DNA from: an uncultured Alphaproteobacteria bacterium
GTDB lineage: Bacteria; Pseudomonadota; Alphaproteobacteria; HIMB59; GCA-002718135
Assembly (NCBI GenBank): GCA_902573325.1
Contig: CACGJH010000010.1
Location: 1-51,997, forward strand
Direction: 5' to 3'
DNA: 51,997 bases
The notes beneath the pieces are model-generated. The model was not told the origin of the DNA, did not search any database, and saw only the letters and a program-made list of their open reading frames with translations. Position numbers and translations under genes: made by a program. Below are positions 30,019 to 38,503 of the stretch, one piece after another. Each line of letters starts with the position of its first letter. Positions within the stretch are counted from its first letter, which is position 1.

Positions 30019-30105
30019 AAAAAATTAAAATATTATTAAATTCTATATAACAATATAAAATTAAAGCTTAATAATCATCAAATTTACATGTATAGGGCAT
30101 AAAAA

Positions 30106-30182
30106 GGGCTCTTAGCTCAGTTGGTTAGAGCGCCCCGCTCATAACGGGGTGGTCCGGGGTTCAAGTCCCTGAGGGCCCACCA
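30106..30182 (+). tRNA. tRNA with CAU anticodon, probably tRNA-Ile2
   Basis: A complete 77-nt cloverleaf: acceptor GGGCTCT/AGGGCCC (one G-U pair), D arm GCTC/GAGC, anticodon stem CCCCG/CGGGG with loop CTCATAA, T arm CCGGG/CCCTG-like, CCA encoded. The anticodon CAU could be Met or the lysidine-modified Ile2. The G1-G2-G3-C4 acceptor with C4-G69 fits Ile2, which TilS recognises, better than elongator Met. It is not initiator Met, because the three G-C pairs of that anticodon stem end and the 1-72 mismatch are absent. The last 22 bases lie over the end of the convergent MFS gene. Confidence 0.88.
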
Positions 30183-31294
30183 TTTTTAATTTGATTAAAA
30201 TTGAACAATAAAACAATTAAAAAATACAAGAAAATAAATATTAAAAAGAAATAATTAATATCTATATTAACAATATTTCCAATTAAATTTGGACCAAGAA
30301 AACTTCCAATATTTTCACTAATATAATGACCAGCTATTCCAAAGACTATCACTCCTCCTTCAAGTTTTTTACCTACAATATTAAATGTAATTAAGAAAAC
30401 TGTTCCAATGGTGTAATAATAAAATGCTACACAAATTATATAGACATAAAAATCACTGATAAAATAAAGAATAAATAAATTAATAAAATTTATAAAACAA
30501 AAAGTATTAAAGATAACAGTTTTATTATAATTATCTACTAACTTACCCATAAAGGGATAAAAAACTAAAGCAATTAATCCAGCTAAAAAATTTATTCTTC
30601 CAACTTGTTTATCACTATATGATTCTTCTAATAAATATGATGGAAATAATGAGCTAAAACCTGCATCGCATGCACCAAATAATATTACACAAAAAAGTAA
30701 ATATTTAATTTTACTTATAACATTTTTAGATAATCTAAGACTCAGGTTTTCAATGGCAATTTTACTAATAGATAAGCGAAATAAATAAATTGGAATAAAA
30801 TGCATAAGAAAAAATAAAATTGCTAAATAATAAGTTAAATTATTTATACCATTTATTGCTATAAATAGACTTCCAGTAATTGCGCCTAATCCAGCAGATG
30901 ACCAAAATAAAGATATATAGAAACCAGATGTTTTCTTAAATTTAGAGCTGATGTGTGATTCAAGCGTTAATGAATTAATTGCACTAGTTATACCCATAAC
31001 AAATTGCATTAAAGCTACTAGAAAAGTATTTTGATCAATTAAAAAAATTAAAGAAAAACTTAACTGAATTATTGAACCATATAAAATTGTAGAAAATAAA
31101 TTTAATTTTTTTCTTATTAAATTATGTAATAATGCGCCTAAAATAACTCCAATACCCCAGAATGATAATGATAGACCTATGTAACGTTCTTCATAACCTT
31201 TTATTTTTAAATCAATTGCAAAACATGTTGCTAAATAACTATGTGACAAAGCATATAAAAAAATTAGACAAGAATATTTTAAAATTTCTTTCAC
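30161..31294 (-). CDS. Major facilitator superfamily transporter
   Basis: This very hydrophobic 377-aa protein has about 11-12 predicted membrane helices in two halves. The loop between helices 2 and 3 (ALLHNLIRKKLNLFS) and the repeat at GKLVDNYNKTV have the MFS loop pattern. The substrate is unknown. The context of aldolase and sugar oxygenases suggests a small carbohydrate or organic acid. The reading frame's last residues (NGGPSGT) are antisense to the 3' end of the tRNA, so the stop codon lies inside the tRNA gene. The gene is divergent from the aldolase gene across 44 bases. Confidence 0.85.
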   Translation of the reverse strand: MKEILKYSCLIFLYALSHSYLATCFAIDLKIKGYEERYIGLSLSFWGIGVILGALLHNLIRKKLNLFSTILYGSIIQLSFSLIFLIDQNTFLVALMQFVMGITSAINSLTLESHISSKFKKTSGFYISLFWSSAGLGAITGSLFIAINGINNLTYYLAILFFLMHFIPIYLFRLSISKIAIENLSLRLSKNVISKIKYLLFCVILFGACDAGFSSLFPSYLLEESYSDKQVGRINFLAGLIALVFYPFMGKLVDNYNKTVIFNTFCFINFINLFILYFISDFYVYIICVAFYYYTIGTVFLITFNIVGKKLEGGVIVFGIAGHYISENIGSFLGPNLIGNIVNIDINYFFLIFIFLYFLIVLLFNFNQIKNGGPSGT

Positions 31295-31338
31295 TGTTTA
31301 GTTGAATTAATTATTATTATGTTTAATAGAGTCCTCAT

Positions 31339-32403
31339 ATGTCATTAATTTCGCTTCGACAACTATTAGATCATGCTGCTGAAAATAATTATGGTGTACC
31401 AGCTTTTAATGTAAATAACTTAGAAGCAATAAGAGCAATAATGGAAGGGGCTAAAGAATTAAATAGCCCTGTAATTCTGCAAGCGTCTGGAGCTGCTAGA
31501 AAATATGCTGGACCAATTTTTGTTAAAAAATTAGTTGAAGCAGCAATGGATGAGTTTTCAGACATCCCAACTGTTTTACATCAAGATCATGGTGGCTCTC
31601 CATCAGATTGTAAAAATTGTATCGATCTTGGTTTTACTTCTGTCATGATGGACGGTTCTTTGATGGATGATCAAAAAACACCTTCAGATTTTGATTACAA
31701 TGTCAGAGTTACAAGAGAAACTACAGATATGGCACATGCATTGGGAGTTTCTGTAGAAGGTGAAATTGGATGTTTAGGCTCTTTAGAAACTGGGACTGGT
31801 GAAAAAGAAGACGGTGTTGGTGCAGAAGGCAAACTTGATCATGATCAATTGTTAACAGATCCAAATGAAGCTTCAGATTTTGTTAAAGCAACAAATGTTG
31901 ATGCTCTCGCAATCGCTATAGGAACAAGTCATGGTGCATATAAATTTTCTAGACCACCTACTGGTGATATTTTAGCAATTGATAGAATAAAAGAAATACA
32001 TTCAAGACTTCCAAATACCCACTTAGTTATGCATGGATCATCTTCTGTACCACAAGACTTAATAAAAACTATTAATGAATACGGTGGAAAAATAAAAGAA
32101 ACTTATGGTGTACCTGTTTCTGAGATTCAAGAAGGTATTAAACATGGTGTTAGAAAAGTTAATGTTGATACAGATTTACGATTAGCAGCTACAGCTGCAG
32201 TAAGAAAATATTTTCATGAGAATCCTTCTCAGTTTGATCCTCGAAAATACTTATTACTTTCAAAAGACGCTATGAAAAAAGTTGTAAAAAGTAGATTAGA
32301 AGAATTTGGAACAGCAGGGAATGCCTCTTCTATTAATTCCATATCTCTAGGAGAAATGGCTACAAGATATAAATCTGGTGAATTTAAAGCAGTTATTAAC
32401 TAA
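31339..32403 (+). CDS. fba: Fructose-bisphosphate aldolase, class II
   Basis: This zinc-dependent aldolase (354 aa) cleaves fructose 1,6-bisphosphate to two triose phosphates. The N-terminal [20 protein letters not shown] is typical of the CbbA/Calvin-cycle subtype. D83 (catalytic) and H84 (zinc) lie in [20 protein letters not shown] follows, then [13 protein letters not shown] and VMHGSSSVP, and the phosphate-binding [11 protein letters not shown] complete glycolytic or gluconeogenic enzyme placed in the carbohydrate block suggests it handles the trioses and hexoses from the imported sugars. A ketose-1-phosphate substrate cannot be excluded. It reads in the same direction as the PhyH gene 41 bases downstream. 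Confidence 0.95.
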   Translation: MSLISLRQLLDHAAENNYGVPAFNVNNLEAIRAIMEGAKELNSPVILQASGAARKYAGPIFVKKLVEAAMDEFSDIPTVLHQDHGGSPSDCKNCIDLGFTSVMMDGSLMDDQKTPSDFDYNVRVTRETTDMAHALGVSVEGEIGCLGSLETGTGEKEDGVGAEGKLDHDQLLTDPNEASDFVKATNVDALAIAIGTSHGAYKFSRPPTGDILAIDRIKEIHSRLPNTHLVMHGSSSVPQDLIKTINEYGGKIKETYGVPVSEIQEGIKHGVRKVNVDTDLRLAATAAVRKYFHENPSQFDPRKYLLLSKDAMKKVVKSRLEEFGTAGNASSINSISLGEMATRYKSGEFKAVIN

Positions 32404-32444
32404 TTTTTATTGAAAAAAAATAAATTATACCTCAAATAATAAAT

Positions 32445-33272
32445 ATGAAAAAAGTTTCAAAGCTTGATGAATATTTGTTTGATCTAAATGGATATTTAAT
32501 AATTAAAAATGCATTAAGTAAAAAAGAACTAAAAGATCTTAATAAAATTTTAGATAAATTAAAAAATTTAAAAAATAATGAATGGGCTGGATATGTTCAT
32601 GGTCATAATTACGGTGGTAAAGAGGGTTTAAATCTTCAACAAATTTATGAAGCTGGAAAACCTTTTGAAAAATTAATTGATCATCCTTCATGGATAAATC
32701 ATATGCTTCATTTTGTAGGAGGTAAAAATACTTTTGATCAACATCATGGACCTTTATTTGTTGATGAAAACTTTGCTAATATAAGAGAGCCAGGTGAAGC
32801 TATAGGAATTCACTCTGGCCATCATGAAGGACTTCAAAGAAATCATTATAGATTTCAAGAGGGTAAGTTTCATTGTGGACAAGTAAATATTTTATTGGCA
32901 CTAAATGATATCGGTCCCGGTGATGGCGGTACAGTTATTATACCTTCTTCTCATAAATCAAATATACGTCATCCAGAATTTGAAAAAAATTCTATGAAAA
33001 AAGGAAAAGTTACATCTGCTGAGAATATGACAGCTTCAAAAGAAATTTATTTAAAGGCTGGTGATGGATTATTATTTGTTGATTCACTTTGTCATGGTTC
33101 TGCAAAAAGAACAAATAAGGGAGAAAGAAGAATTGTTGTTTACAGATATGGTCCTTCTTGGGGGTTTTTCAGACACCCTTATCGACCTTCAAAAAAACTA
33201 CTTTCAAATCTTACTGAATTTCAAAAAAAAATAGTAATGCCTCACGAGCAAGTTCTTTTACCAAATAAATAA
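32445..33272 (+). CDS. PhyH family protein with H-S-G in place of H-x-D, second copy
   Basis: This 275-aa protein is a close paralogue of the one at 29185-30018. Long segments are the same or nearly so, for example QQIYEAGKPFEKLIDH, KFHCGQ-NIL-AL and VDSLCHGS. It shows H123-S-G125 in GIHSGHHEG, GDGGTVIIPSSHKSN, distal H217 and R228/R229 in KGERRIVVYRYG. Asp is again replaced by Gly at the metal-ligand position, here with H126-H127-E128 nearby. It probably binds Fe and 2-oxoglutarate, but the substrate is unknown. It lies between the aldolase and the first SBP_bac_1 sugar importer on the same strand. Confidence 0.8.
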   Translation: MKKVSKLDEYLFDLNGYLIIKNALSKKELKDLNKILDKLKNLKNNEWAGYVHGHNYGGKEGLNLQQIYEAGKPFEKLIDHPSWINHMLHFVGGKNTFDQHHGPLFVDENFANIREPGEAIGIHSGHHEGLQRNHYRFQEGKFHCGQVNILLALNDIGPGDGGTVIIPSSHKSNIRHPEFEKNSMKKGKVTSAENMTASKEIYLKAGDGLLFVDSLCHGSAKRTNKGERRIVVYRYGPSWGFFRHPYRPSKKLLSNLTEFQKKIVMPHEQVLLPNK

Positions 33273-33363
33273 AAAACAACATTATTTAATAGTTAAATAC
33301 CTTTTTTTATCTTGATTTTTTAATCAATATAACTTTTAAAAGAGATATTAAAGGGAGGAATAA

Positions 33364-34617
33364 ATGAAATTAATTAAATCCTTAATTTTATCTCTTGCAG
33401 TTTTAGTTGGTTTTTCATCAGCTTCTAATGCTAGGGATGTTACACTTTCAATGTGGACGCATAACCAGCTCTATGTTGACTATTTCAATACTTATCTTGA
33501 GGAAGTGCAAGCAGCATTTCCAGATGATAATATTACTTTCGATTTCCAAGTTACGCCTGATATGGCTACTAACAGTTTAACTGCGATTGCTTCGGGATCT
33601 GAACATACTGATCTTTTAGGAATAGAGATTAGTGGATTTGGATTATTTATGGTTGATGATATCATTTCAGATAACTTTGTACCATTGACTGATATGTACG
33701 GTGATATGTCTCAATGGAATCCAGGAAAAGTAGCAGCTTGGACTCACACAAATGGTGAAATCTACGGTATCGAGAGTGAAGGTTGTTATATGGTTTATTA
33801 CTATAACCCAAGCATTCTTGAAAGTTATGGTAAATCAGTTCCTAAAACTTGGGATGAGTTTATGGAAACAGGAAAAATTTTAGCTAAAGATGGTATTTCA
33901 ATGATGCTTTCTGAATTGAGATTTATTGGTATGTACCAGCAAGCTGGTGGTAAATTCTTTAATGAAGATGGTGAATTTGAAATGGACGAAGATCTTTTCA
34001 TGGAAGTTTTAAAATACCAAGAAGAAGCTTTTGCATCTGGAGTTATTAATTATACGACTGACTATTGGGGTCAAACACCTGGTGTTCTTTACAATTCAAA
34101 GCAAACTGTAGGAACTATGGCGCCTGACTGGTACAATAACTGTTGTTTACAACCTACAGTAAAAGATACCCAATCTGGTGAATGGAGAGTTGCTCCACTT
34201 CCTACTTGGGGAGATGAAGGGTATAAGACTTTTCATTGGGGTGGAACTGGATTTGCAATTCATAAATCTTCAGAAGCTGTAGATGTAGCAAAAAAACTTC
34301 TTGAACTTGCATATTTTTCTTATGAAGGTCAAATAGCTAAATATGATTTCTTTGGAGGAATGCCTACTTTACTATCAGCTCTAGAGGATCCTAGAATTGC
34401 TGACAAAAAGTTCGATTTTTATGGAGGTCAAAAATTTGCTGAACCATTCATTTCTGTAGCTGGTTCAAGTGCTGATGACTATCAGCATGTTGGTCGAGCT
34501 ATTATTGATAGTGTTTCTCGTGATTTAACAACATTACTAGCTAATGGAGAAATCACGGCTGAAGAAGCTCATGAAAGGTTCATTTCACAAGTTCAGGATG
34601 AACTAGACTTTTTATAG
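33364..34617 (+). CDS. Sugar ABC transporter substrate-binding protein (SBP_bac_1)
   Basis: This 417-aa periplasmic sugar-binding protein has a Sec signal peptide with predicted cleavage near SASNA at residue 24. The mature part opens RDVTLSMWTHNQLYVDYF, as in family 1 binding proteins, and has GEIYGIESEG and MVYYYNPSILESYG followed by KSVPKTWDEFMETGK. Tryptophans and acidic residues typical of sugar pockets are frequent. A strong Shine-Dalgarno (AAAGGGAGGA) precedes the ATG. It is followed by a hairpin and a fused permease gene. The sugar is not predictable from the sequence alone. Confidence 0.92.
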   Translation: MKLIKSLILSLAVLVGFSSASNARDVTLSMWTHNQLYVDYFNTYLEEVQAAFPDDNITFDFQVTPDMATNSLTAIASGSEHTDLLGIEISGFGLFMVDDIISDNFVPLTDMYGDMSQWNPGKVAAWTHTNGEIYGIESEGCYMVYYYNPSILESYGKSVPKTWDEFMETGKILAKDGISMMLSELRFIGMYQQAGGKFFNEDGEFEMDEDLFMEVLKYQEEAFASGVINYTTDYWGQTPGVLYNSKQTVGTMAPDWYNNCCLQPTVKDTQSGEWRVAPLPTWGDEGYKTFHWGGTGFAIHKSSEAVDVAKKLLELAYFSYEGQIAKYDFFGGMPTLLSALEDPRIADKKFDFYGGQKFAEPFISVAGSSADDYQHVGRAIIDSVSRDLTTLLANGEITAEEAHERFISQVQDELDFL

Positions 34618-34629
34618 ACGATAATTTTT

Positions 34630-34653
34630 AAAGCAGGGTTTTTACCCTGCTTT
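34630..34653 (+). terminator. Hairpin between binding protein and fused permease genes
   Basis: A perfect 10-bp inverted repeat (AAAGCAGGGT, loop TTTT, ACCCTGCTTT) ends in a T run. It begins 12 bases after the binding-protein stop and ends 25 bases before the permease ATG. As at the other two importers, it probably reduces read-through into the permease gene or protects the upstream mRNA. Confidence 0.8.
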
Positions 34654-34678
34654 TTAAAAATAAAATCAAAATAATAAT

Positions 34679-36505
34679 ATGTCAGTTGTGAGTAATAGTC
34701 GAAGATTAAGACCCGAAAAGGTTGCGCCGTATTTTTTTATATCTCCATTTTATATTATTTTTACAATTTTTTTTCTATTACCTACCATAGCTTCTTTTAT
34801 TTTAGCTTTTTACAAATGGAAAGGTGTAAAAGCTCCTAAACCTAGGGGGTGGGGAAATTTTGAATATTTATTTTTTAAAGACCAAAACTTTTGGGAAACT
34901 TTTCAAAATACAGTTTTTTATTCTGCTGGCAGTGTATTTATTACTATTCCTCTAGCTCTTTTATTAGCTCTTGCTCTAAATAGTCATAGCTTAAAACTAA
35001 AACCTTTTTGGCGTTTAGTATTTTTCTCACCGATTGTTACTTCAGTTGTTGCGGCTGCATTAACTTTCAAGATGATATTAAATAGTGAATTTGGATTACT
35101 TAATTATGTAATTGGTTTTATTGGAATTGAGCCAATCAATTGGGTTGAGTCTTCAGCGACCTCAAAGTGGTCTGTCATGATGTTAGTAATATGGAGATGG
35201 ACTGGTTTAACTTGTATTTATTTTTTAGCTGGTTTGCAATTTATAGATAGAACTTTGTATGAAGCTGCAAAAATAGATGGTGCAACGGCTTGGCATCAAT
35301 TTTGGTATGTTACTCTTCCACAATTAGCACCAGTAACACTATTTGTCTGTATAATTGTTTCTATTGGCTCATTCCAAATATTTGAGGATGTATTTGTTAT
35401 GTATAGTGGAAATGATGTTCCAACTCATGCTAAATCAATGGTTGTTTACATGATGGAAAGAGGTTTCAATCAACTTAAATTAGGTTTTGGTTCTTCTATT
35501 GGTGTATTTATGTTCATCTGTATTTTAGCTATATCATTATTTCAATTTAGATCATTTGCATCAAATTTAGATCAGGATGCTAAAAAAAGTTTTATTGAGA
35601 GAATTTTATCTCCTATTATAGATTTTATTGCTAATATTTTTCCAATTGAGTCTTCTAGTTCTAGTAAAAAATCTTTATCTCCAAAAATTGGTAAATATTC
35701 ATTAAATTTCATAATAACAATTATAGGTTTGATAACACTTATACCTTATGCTTTTATGCTTACGTCTTCAGTGAAATCAACAGCAGAAATAATGGCATGG
35801 CCTCCAATAATGTGGTCTAAAAGTCCTAATTGGGAAAATGTAACAAAATTGTTTACTGAGTTTCCAGCAAGTTTATGGATATTCAACTCCTTCTTCGTTG
35901 CTATTGCTGTTACTATTCTAACGATTTTTTTATGTACTTTAGCCGGGTATGCATTTGCAAAATATAACTTTAAAGGAAAAAACAGGCTTTTCATATTTAT
36001 GGTAGCAACTGCAATGATACCTTTTCCAATTATAATGATACCTCTTTATGTTTTAGTAGGCAGAATGGGAATGAATGACACTTTATCAGGACTAATCATT
36101 CCTTTTGTTGCTCCTGCTATAGGAATTTTTATGATGAGACAATTCATAACGTCTGTTCCAGATGAATTAATTCAAGCAGCAAGATCAGATGGTGCTGGTG
36201 AGTTTAGAATTTTTTGGCAAATAGTTGTTCCTCTTGTTTGGCCTGGTATTGCTACTCTTGCAATAATAACATTTGTTAATTCCTGGAATAGTTTCTTATG
36301 GCCTCTTATAATATTACGGGATGACCTTAATTACACTATCCCTCTCGGCATGACGGAAGTATTTGCGCTAAGTGTTGGTCAAGAGCCTCAGTATGGACAA
36401 GCTATGGCTTTTGCAACCCTAACAACAATTCCAATTATAGTCATTTTTTCTTTTGTTCAAAAATATTACATTGCAGGCTTATCAGCTGGAGCTGTTAAAG
36501 GTTAG
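34679..36505 (+). CDS. Fused sugar ABC permease (MalF-like plus MalG-like domains)
   Basis: Two complete permease domains sit in one 608-aa chain. Residues 1-295 are a MalF/UgpA-type half starting PEKVAPYFFISPFYIIF, with EAA loop YEAAKIDGATAWHQFWYVTLP at 194-214. Residues about 296-340 form a polar linker with a serine run (SSSSSKKS). Residues about 341-608 are a MalG/UgpE-type half with LTSSVKSTAEIMAWPP and EAA loop QAARSDGAGEFRIFWQIVVPL at 499-519. No frame break is needed, so this is a true fusion. No ATPase gene adjoins it. The MalK-like protein at 42691 is a candidate partner. The gene ends 1 base before the dehydrogenase ATG. Confidence 0.92.
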   Translation: MSVVSNSRRLRPEKVAPYFFISPFYIIFTIFFLLPTIASFILAFYKWKGVKAPKPRGWGNFEYLFFKDQNFWETFQNTVFYSAGSVFITIPLALLLALALNSHSLKLKPFWRLVFFSPIVTSVVAAALTFKMILNSEFGLLNYVIGFIGIEPINWVESSATSKWSVMMLVIWRWTGLTCIYFLAGLQFIDRTLYEAAKIDGATAWHQFWYVTLPQLAPVTLFVCIIVSIGSFQIFEDVFVMYSGNDVPTHAKSMVVYMMERGFNQLKLGFGSSIGVFMFICILAISLFQFRSFASNLDQDAKKSFIERILSPIIDFIANIFPIESSSSSKKSLSPKIGKYSLNFIITIIGLITLIPYAFMLTSSVKSTAEIMAWPPIMWSKSPNWENVTKLFTEFPASLWIFNSFFVAIAVTILTIFLCTLAGYAFAKYNFKGKNRLFIFMVATAMIPFPIIMIPLYVLVGRMGMNDTLSGLIIPFVAPAIGIFMMRQFITSVPDELIQAARSDGAGEFRIFWQIVVPLVWPGIATLAIITFVNSWNSFLWPLIILRDDLNYTIPLGMTEVFALSVGQEPQYGQAMAFATLTTIPIIVIFSFVQKYYIAGLSAGAVKG

Positions 36506-36506
36506 T

Positions 36507-37550
36507 ATGGAAAAAATTAAATGGGGAATTATTGGACCAGGAAGTATAGCAAATAATTTTGCAGACGGACTTAAAGGCTCTTACTCTGGCCAACTCGTAA
36601 GTATAGCAAGTAAAAATGATGATCGCCGAAAAAACTTTGGTGATAAATACGATATTCATCCTGATTTTAGATTTGATAATTATGATGATATTATAAATTC
36701 AGAACATATCGATGCAATTTATATTTCCACACCACATACTTTACACGCTGAATGGACAATAAAAGCTGCAGGTAAAGGGAAGCATGTTCTTTGTGAAAAA
36801 CCAGGTGCTGTAAATTTGATTGAAGGTAAAAAAATTATAGAAGCAGTAAAAGAAGCTGGAGTTTTTTATATGGAAGGCTTTATGTATCGTTGTCATCCTC
36901 AAATTCCAAAACTTTTAGAGGTAATAAAAAATAAAACGATAGGAGATATCACATCAATTGAAGCTTCTTTTGGTTTTGATATGGGTAAAACTATACCAGA
37001 TCATAGATTATTTAATAAAAATTTAGCAGGTGGAGGTATTCTTGATGTTGGTCTTTATCCTATTTCTTTTTCTAGATTAATTGCTGGTGTAGCAACTGGT
37101 GAAAAATTTTTAGAACCTAAATTTATAGATACTGAAGCGAGAATAGGTGAAACAGGTGTTGATGAAGTTGCGCATGCAAATTTAGAATTTAAAAATGGTA
37201 TTAAGGCTAAAGTTTCTACAGCAGTTATGGAAAGTATGAAAAATAATGCAATTATTACCGGGTCGGAAGGTACAATTCATTTGCCAGATCCATGGATGCC
37301 TGGAAGAGAAGGTGGGCCTTACCATGCTAAAATAATTATTAATAAAAATGGTAATGAAGATATTATAGACGTTAAAGGACCAGAGCATTTGTTTTTCTTT
37401 GAAGGTGAACTTGCAAGTCAGTGTATTGCAAAAGAAAAAACACAACCACCTCATCCAGCAATGACTTGGGAAGATACATTGGGAAATCTTAAAGCTCTTG
37501 ATACATGGAGAGAGAAAGTAAACTATAAACTACCACAGGATGAAATATGA
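36507..37550 (+). CDS. Gfo/Idh/MocA family oxidoreductase
   Basis: This NAD(P)-dependent dehydrogenase (347 aa) oxidises or reduces sugars or inositols. The Rossmann motif is IKWGIIGPGSIANNFADGL at 3-21. HTLHAEWTIKAAGKGKHVLCEKP contains the EKP lysine that is catalytic in the family. The substrate-side GGGILDVGLYPISF shows the D-x-G-x-Y-x-x-x motif expected for this family. The ATG at 36507 is chosen because it directly precedes the nucleotide-binding fold, and the longer frame from 36453 would run back into the permease gene. It is followed by an aldo/keto reductase with a 4-base overlap. Confidence 0.92.
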   Translation: MEKIKWGIIGPGSIANNFADGLKGSYSGQLVSIASKNDDRRKNFGDKYDIHPDFRFDNYDDIINSEHIDAIYISTPHTLHAEWTIKAAGKGKHVLCEKPGAVNLIEGKKIIEAVKEAGVFYMEGFMYRCHPQIPKLLEVIKNKTIGDITSIEASFGFDMGKTIPDHRLFNKNLAGGGILDVGLYPISFSRLIAGVATGEKFLEPKFIDTEARIGETGVDEVAHANLEFKNGIKAKVSTAVMESMKNNAIITGSEGTIHLPDPWMPGREGGPYHAKIIINKNGNEDIIDVKGPEHLFFFEGELASQCIAKEKTQPPHPAMTWEDTLGNLKALDTWREKVNYKLPQDEI

Positions 37551-38503
37551 AATATGATAGAATAGAAGGAATAGATAAAGACATTTCCAAACTTGTTATG
37601 GGATGTGATAACCAAGATGATATCAATGAAGCTTCAAAGTTATGGGATCATTGGATTGAAGTCGGTGGTAATATGTTTGATACAGCATTCATCTATGGTG
37701 GCGGTAATCACGAAAAAGTTTTAGGACAATGGTTAAAAAACAATAACAACAGAAAAGATGTTTTAATACTTGGCAAAGGTGCTCATACGCCTGATTGCAA
37801 TCCTGAAGCTATTTCAAAACAATTAACAATCTCTCTTGAAAGAATGAATACTGATTATGTTGATATCTATATTATGCACCGCGATAATACCGATTATCCT
37901 GTCGAAGAATTTATGGATGTTTTAAATCAAGAGAAAGAAAAAGGTAGAATAAAAATATTTGGTGGTTCTAACTGGACTATTGAAAGATTTAAAGAAGGAA
38001 ATGAATGGGCACAAAAAAATAATAAACAAGAAATGTCTATCCTTAATAATAATTTAGCTCTTGCTAAAATGATTAATCCACTTTGGAACGGTTGCTTGTC
38101 ATCTAATGTAAATGAAACATTAGAGTATCTACATTCTACTCAAAAATCTCATATGTCTTGGTCTAGTCAGGCAAGGGGTTATTTTTTACCTGATGCTATT
38201 ACAAAAGAAATTGAAGACAAAATTACTAAAGCAGAAACTTATAGAGCACCAGGTGAGAACTCAAGTGGCCCTATTAGTTGTTATGATAGTGAAGATAATA
38301 GAGAAAGAAAAAAAAGAGCAATTGAACTGGCTGAAAAAAAAGGATGTACTGCACATAATATTGCAGCAAGCTGGACCATCAATCAATCTTTTCCATCATT
38401 TGCATTAATTGGACCACGAACAATTGATGAGCTAGATACAACACTACCTTGCTTAGATATAGAATTAACAAAAGAAGAAATTAATTGGTTAAATTTATCT
38501 TAA
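37547..38503 (+). CDS. Aldo/keto reductase
   Basis: This TIM-barrel NAD(P)H-dependent oxidoreductase (318 aa) shows the AKR pattern. FDTAFIYGGGNHEKVLGQWL holds the catalytic Asp and Tyr, LILGKGAH the Lys, and VDIYIMHRDN the His. The cofactor-phosphate region FALIGPRTIDELD lies near the C-terminus. It probably interconverts a sugar aldehyde or keto-sugar with its alcohol together with the dehydrogenase upstream. Its start overlaps that gene by 4 bases. Its end overlaps the convergent LacI-type regulator gene by 9 bases. Confidence 0.92.
   Translation: MKYDRIEGIDKDISKLVMGCDNQDDINEASKLWDHWIEVGGNMFDTAFIYGGGNHEKVLGQWLKNNNNRKDVLILGKGAHTPDCNPEAISKQLTISLERMNTDYVDIYIMHRDNTDYPVEEFMDVLNQEKEKGRIKIFGGSNWTIERFKEGNEWAQKNNKQEMSILNNNLALAKMINPLWNGCLSSNVNETLEYLHSTQKSHMSWSSQARGYFLPDAITKEIEDKITKAETYRAPGENSSGPISCYDSEDNRERKKRAIELAEKKGCTAHNIAASWTINQSFPSFALIGPRTIDELDTTLPCLDIELTKEEINWLNLS

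Noticed and set aside
30106-30182. Elongator tRNA-Met for the CAU-anticodon tRNA
   Set aside because: The C4-G69 pair and GGGC acceptor start fit lysidine-modified tRNA-Ile2 better. Met remains possible, so confidence was kept below full.
33312-33327. Inverted repeat TTGATT-TTTT-AATCAA before the binding-protein gene at 33364 as an operator or terminator
   Set aside because: It is only A/T-rich with a 6-bp arm; repeats of this kind are expected by chance in such AT-rich spacers.
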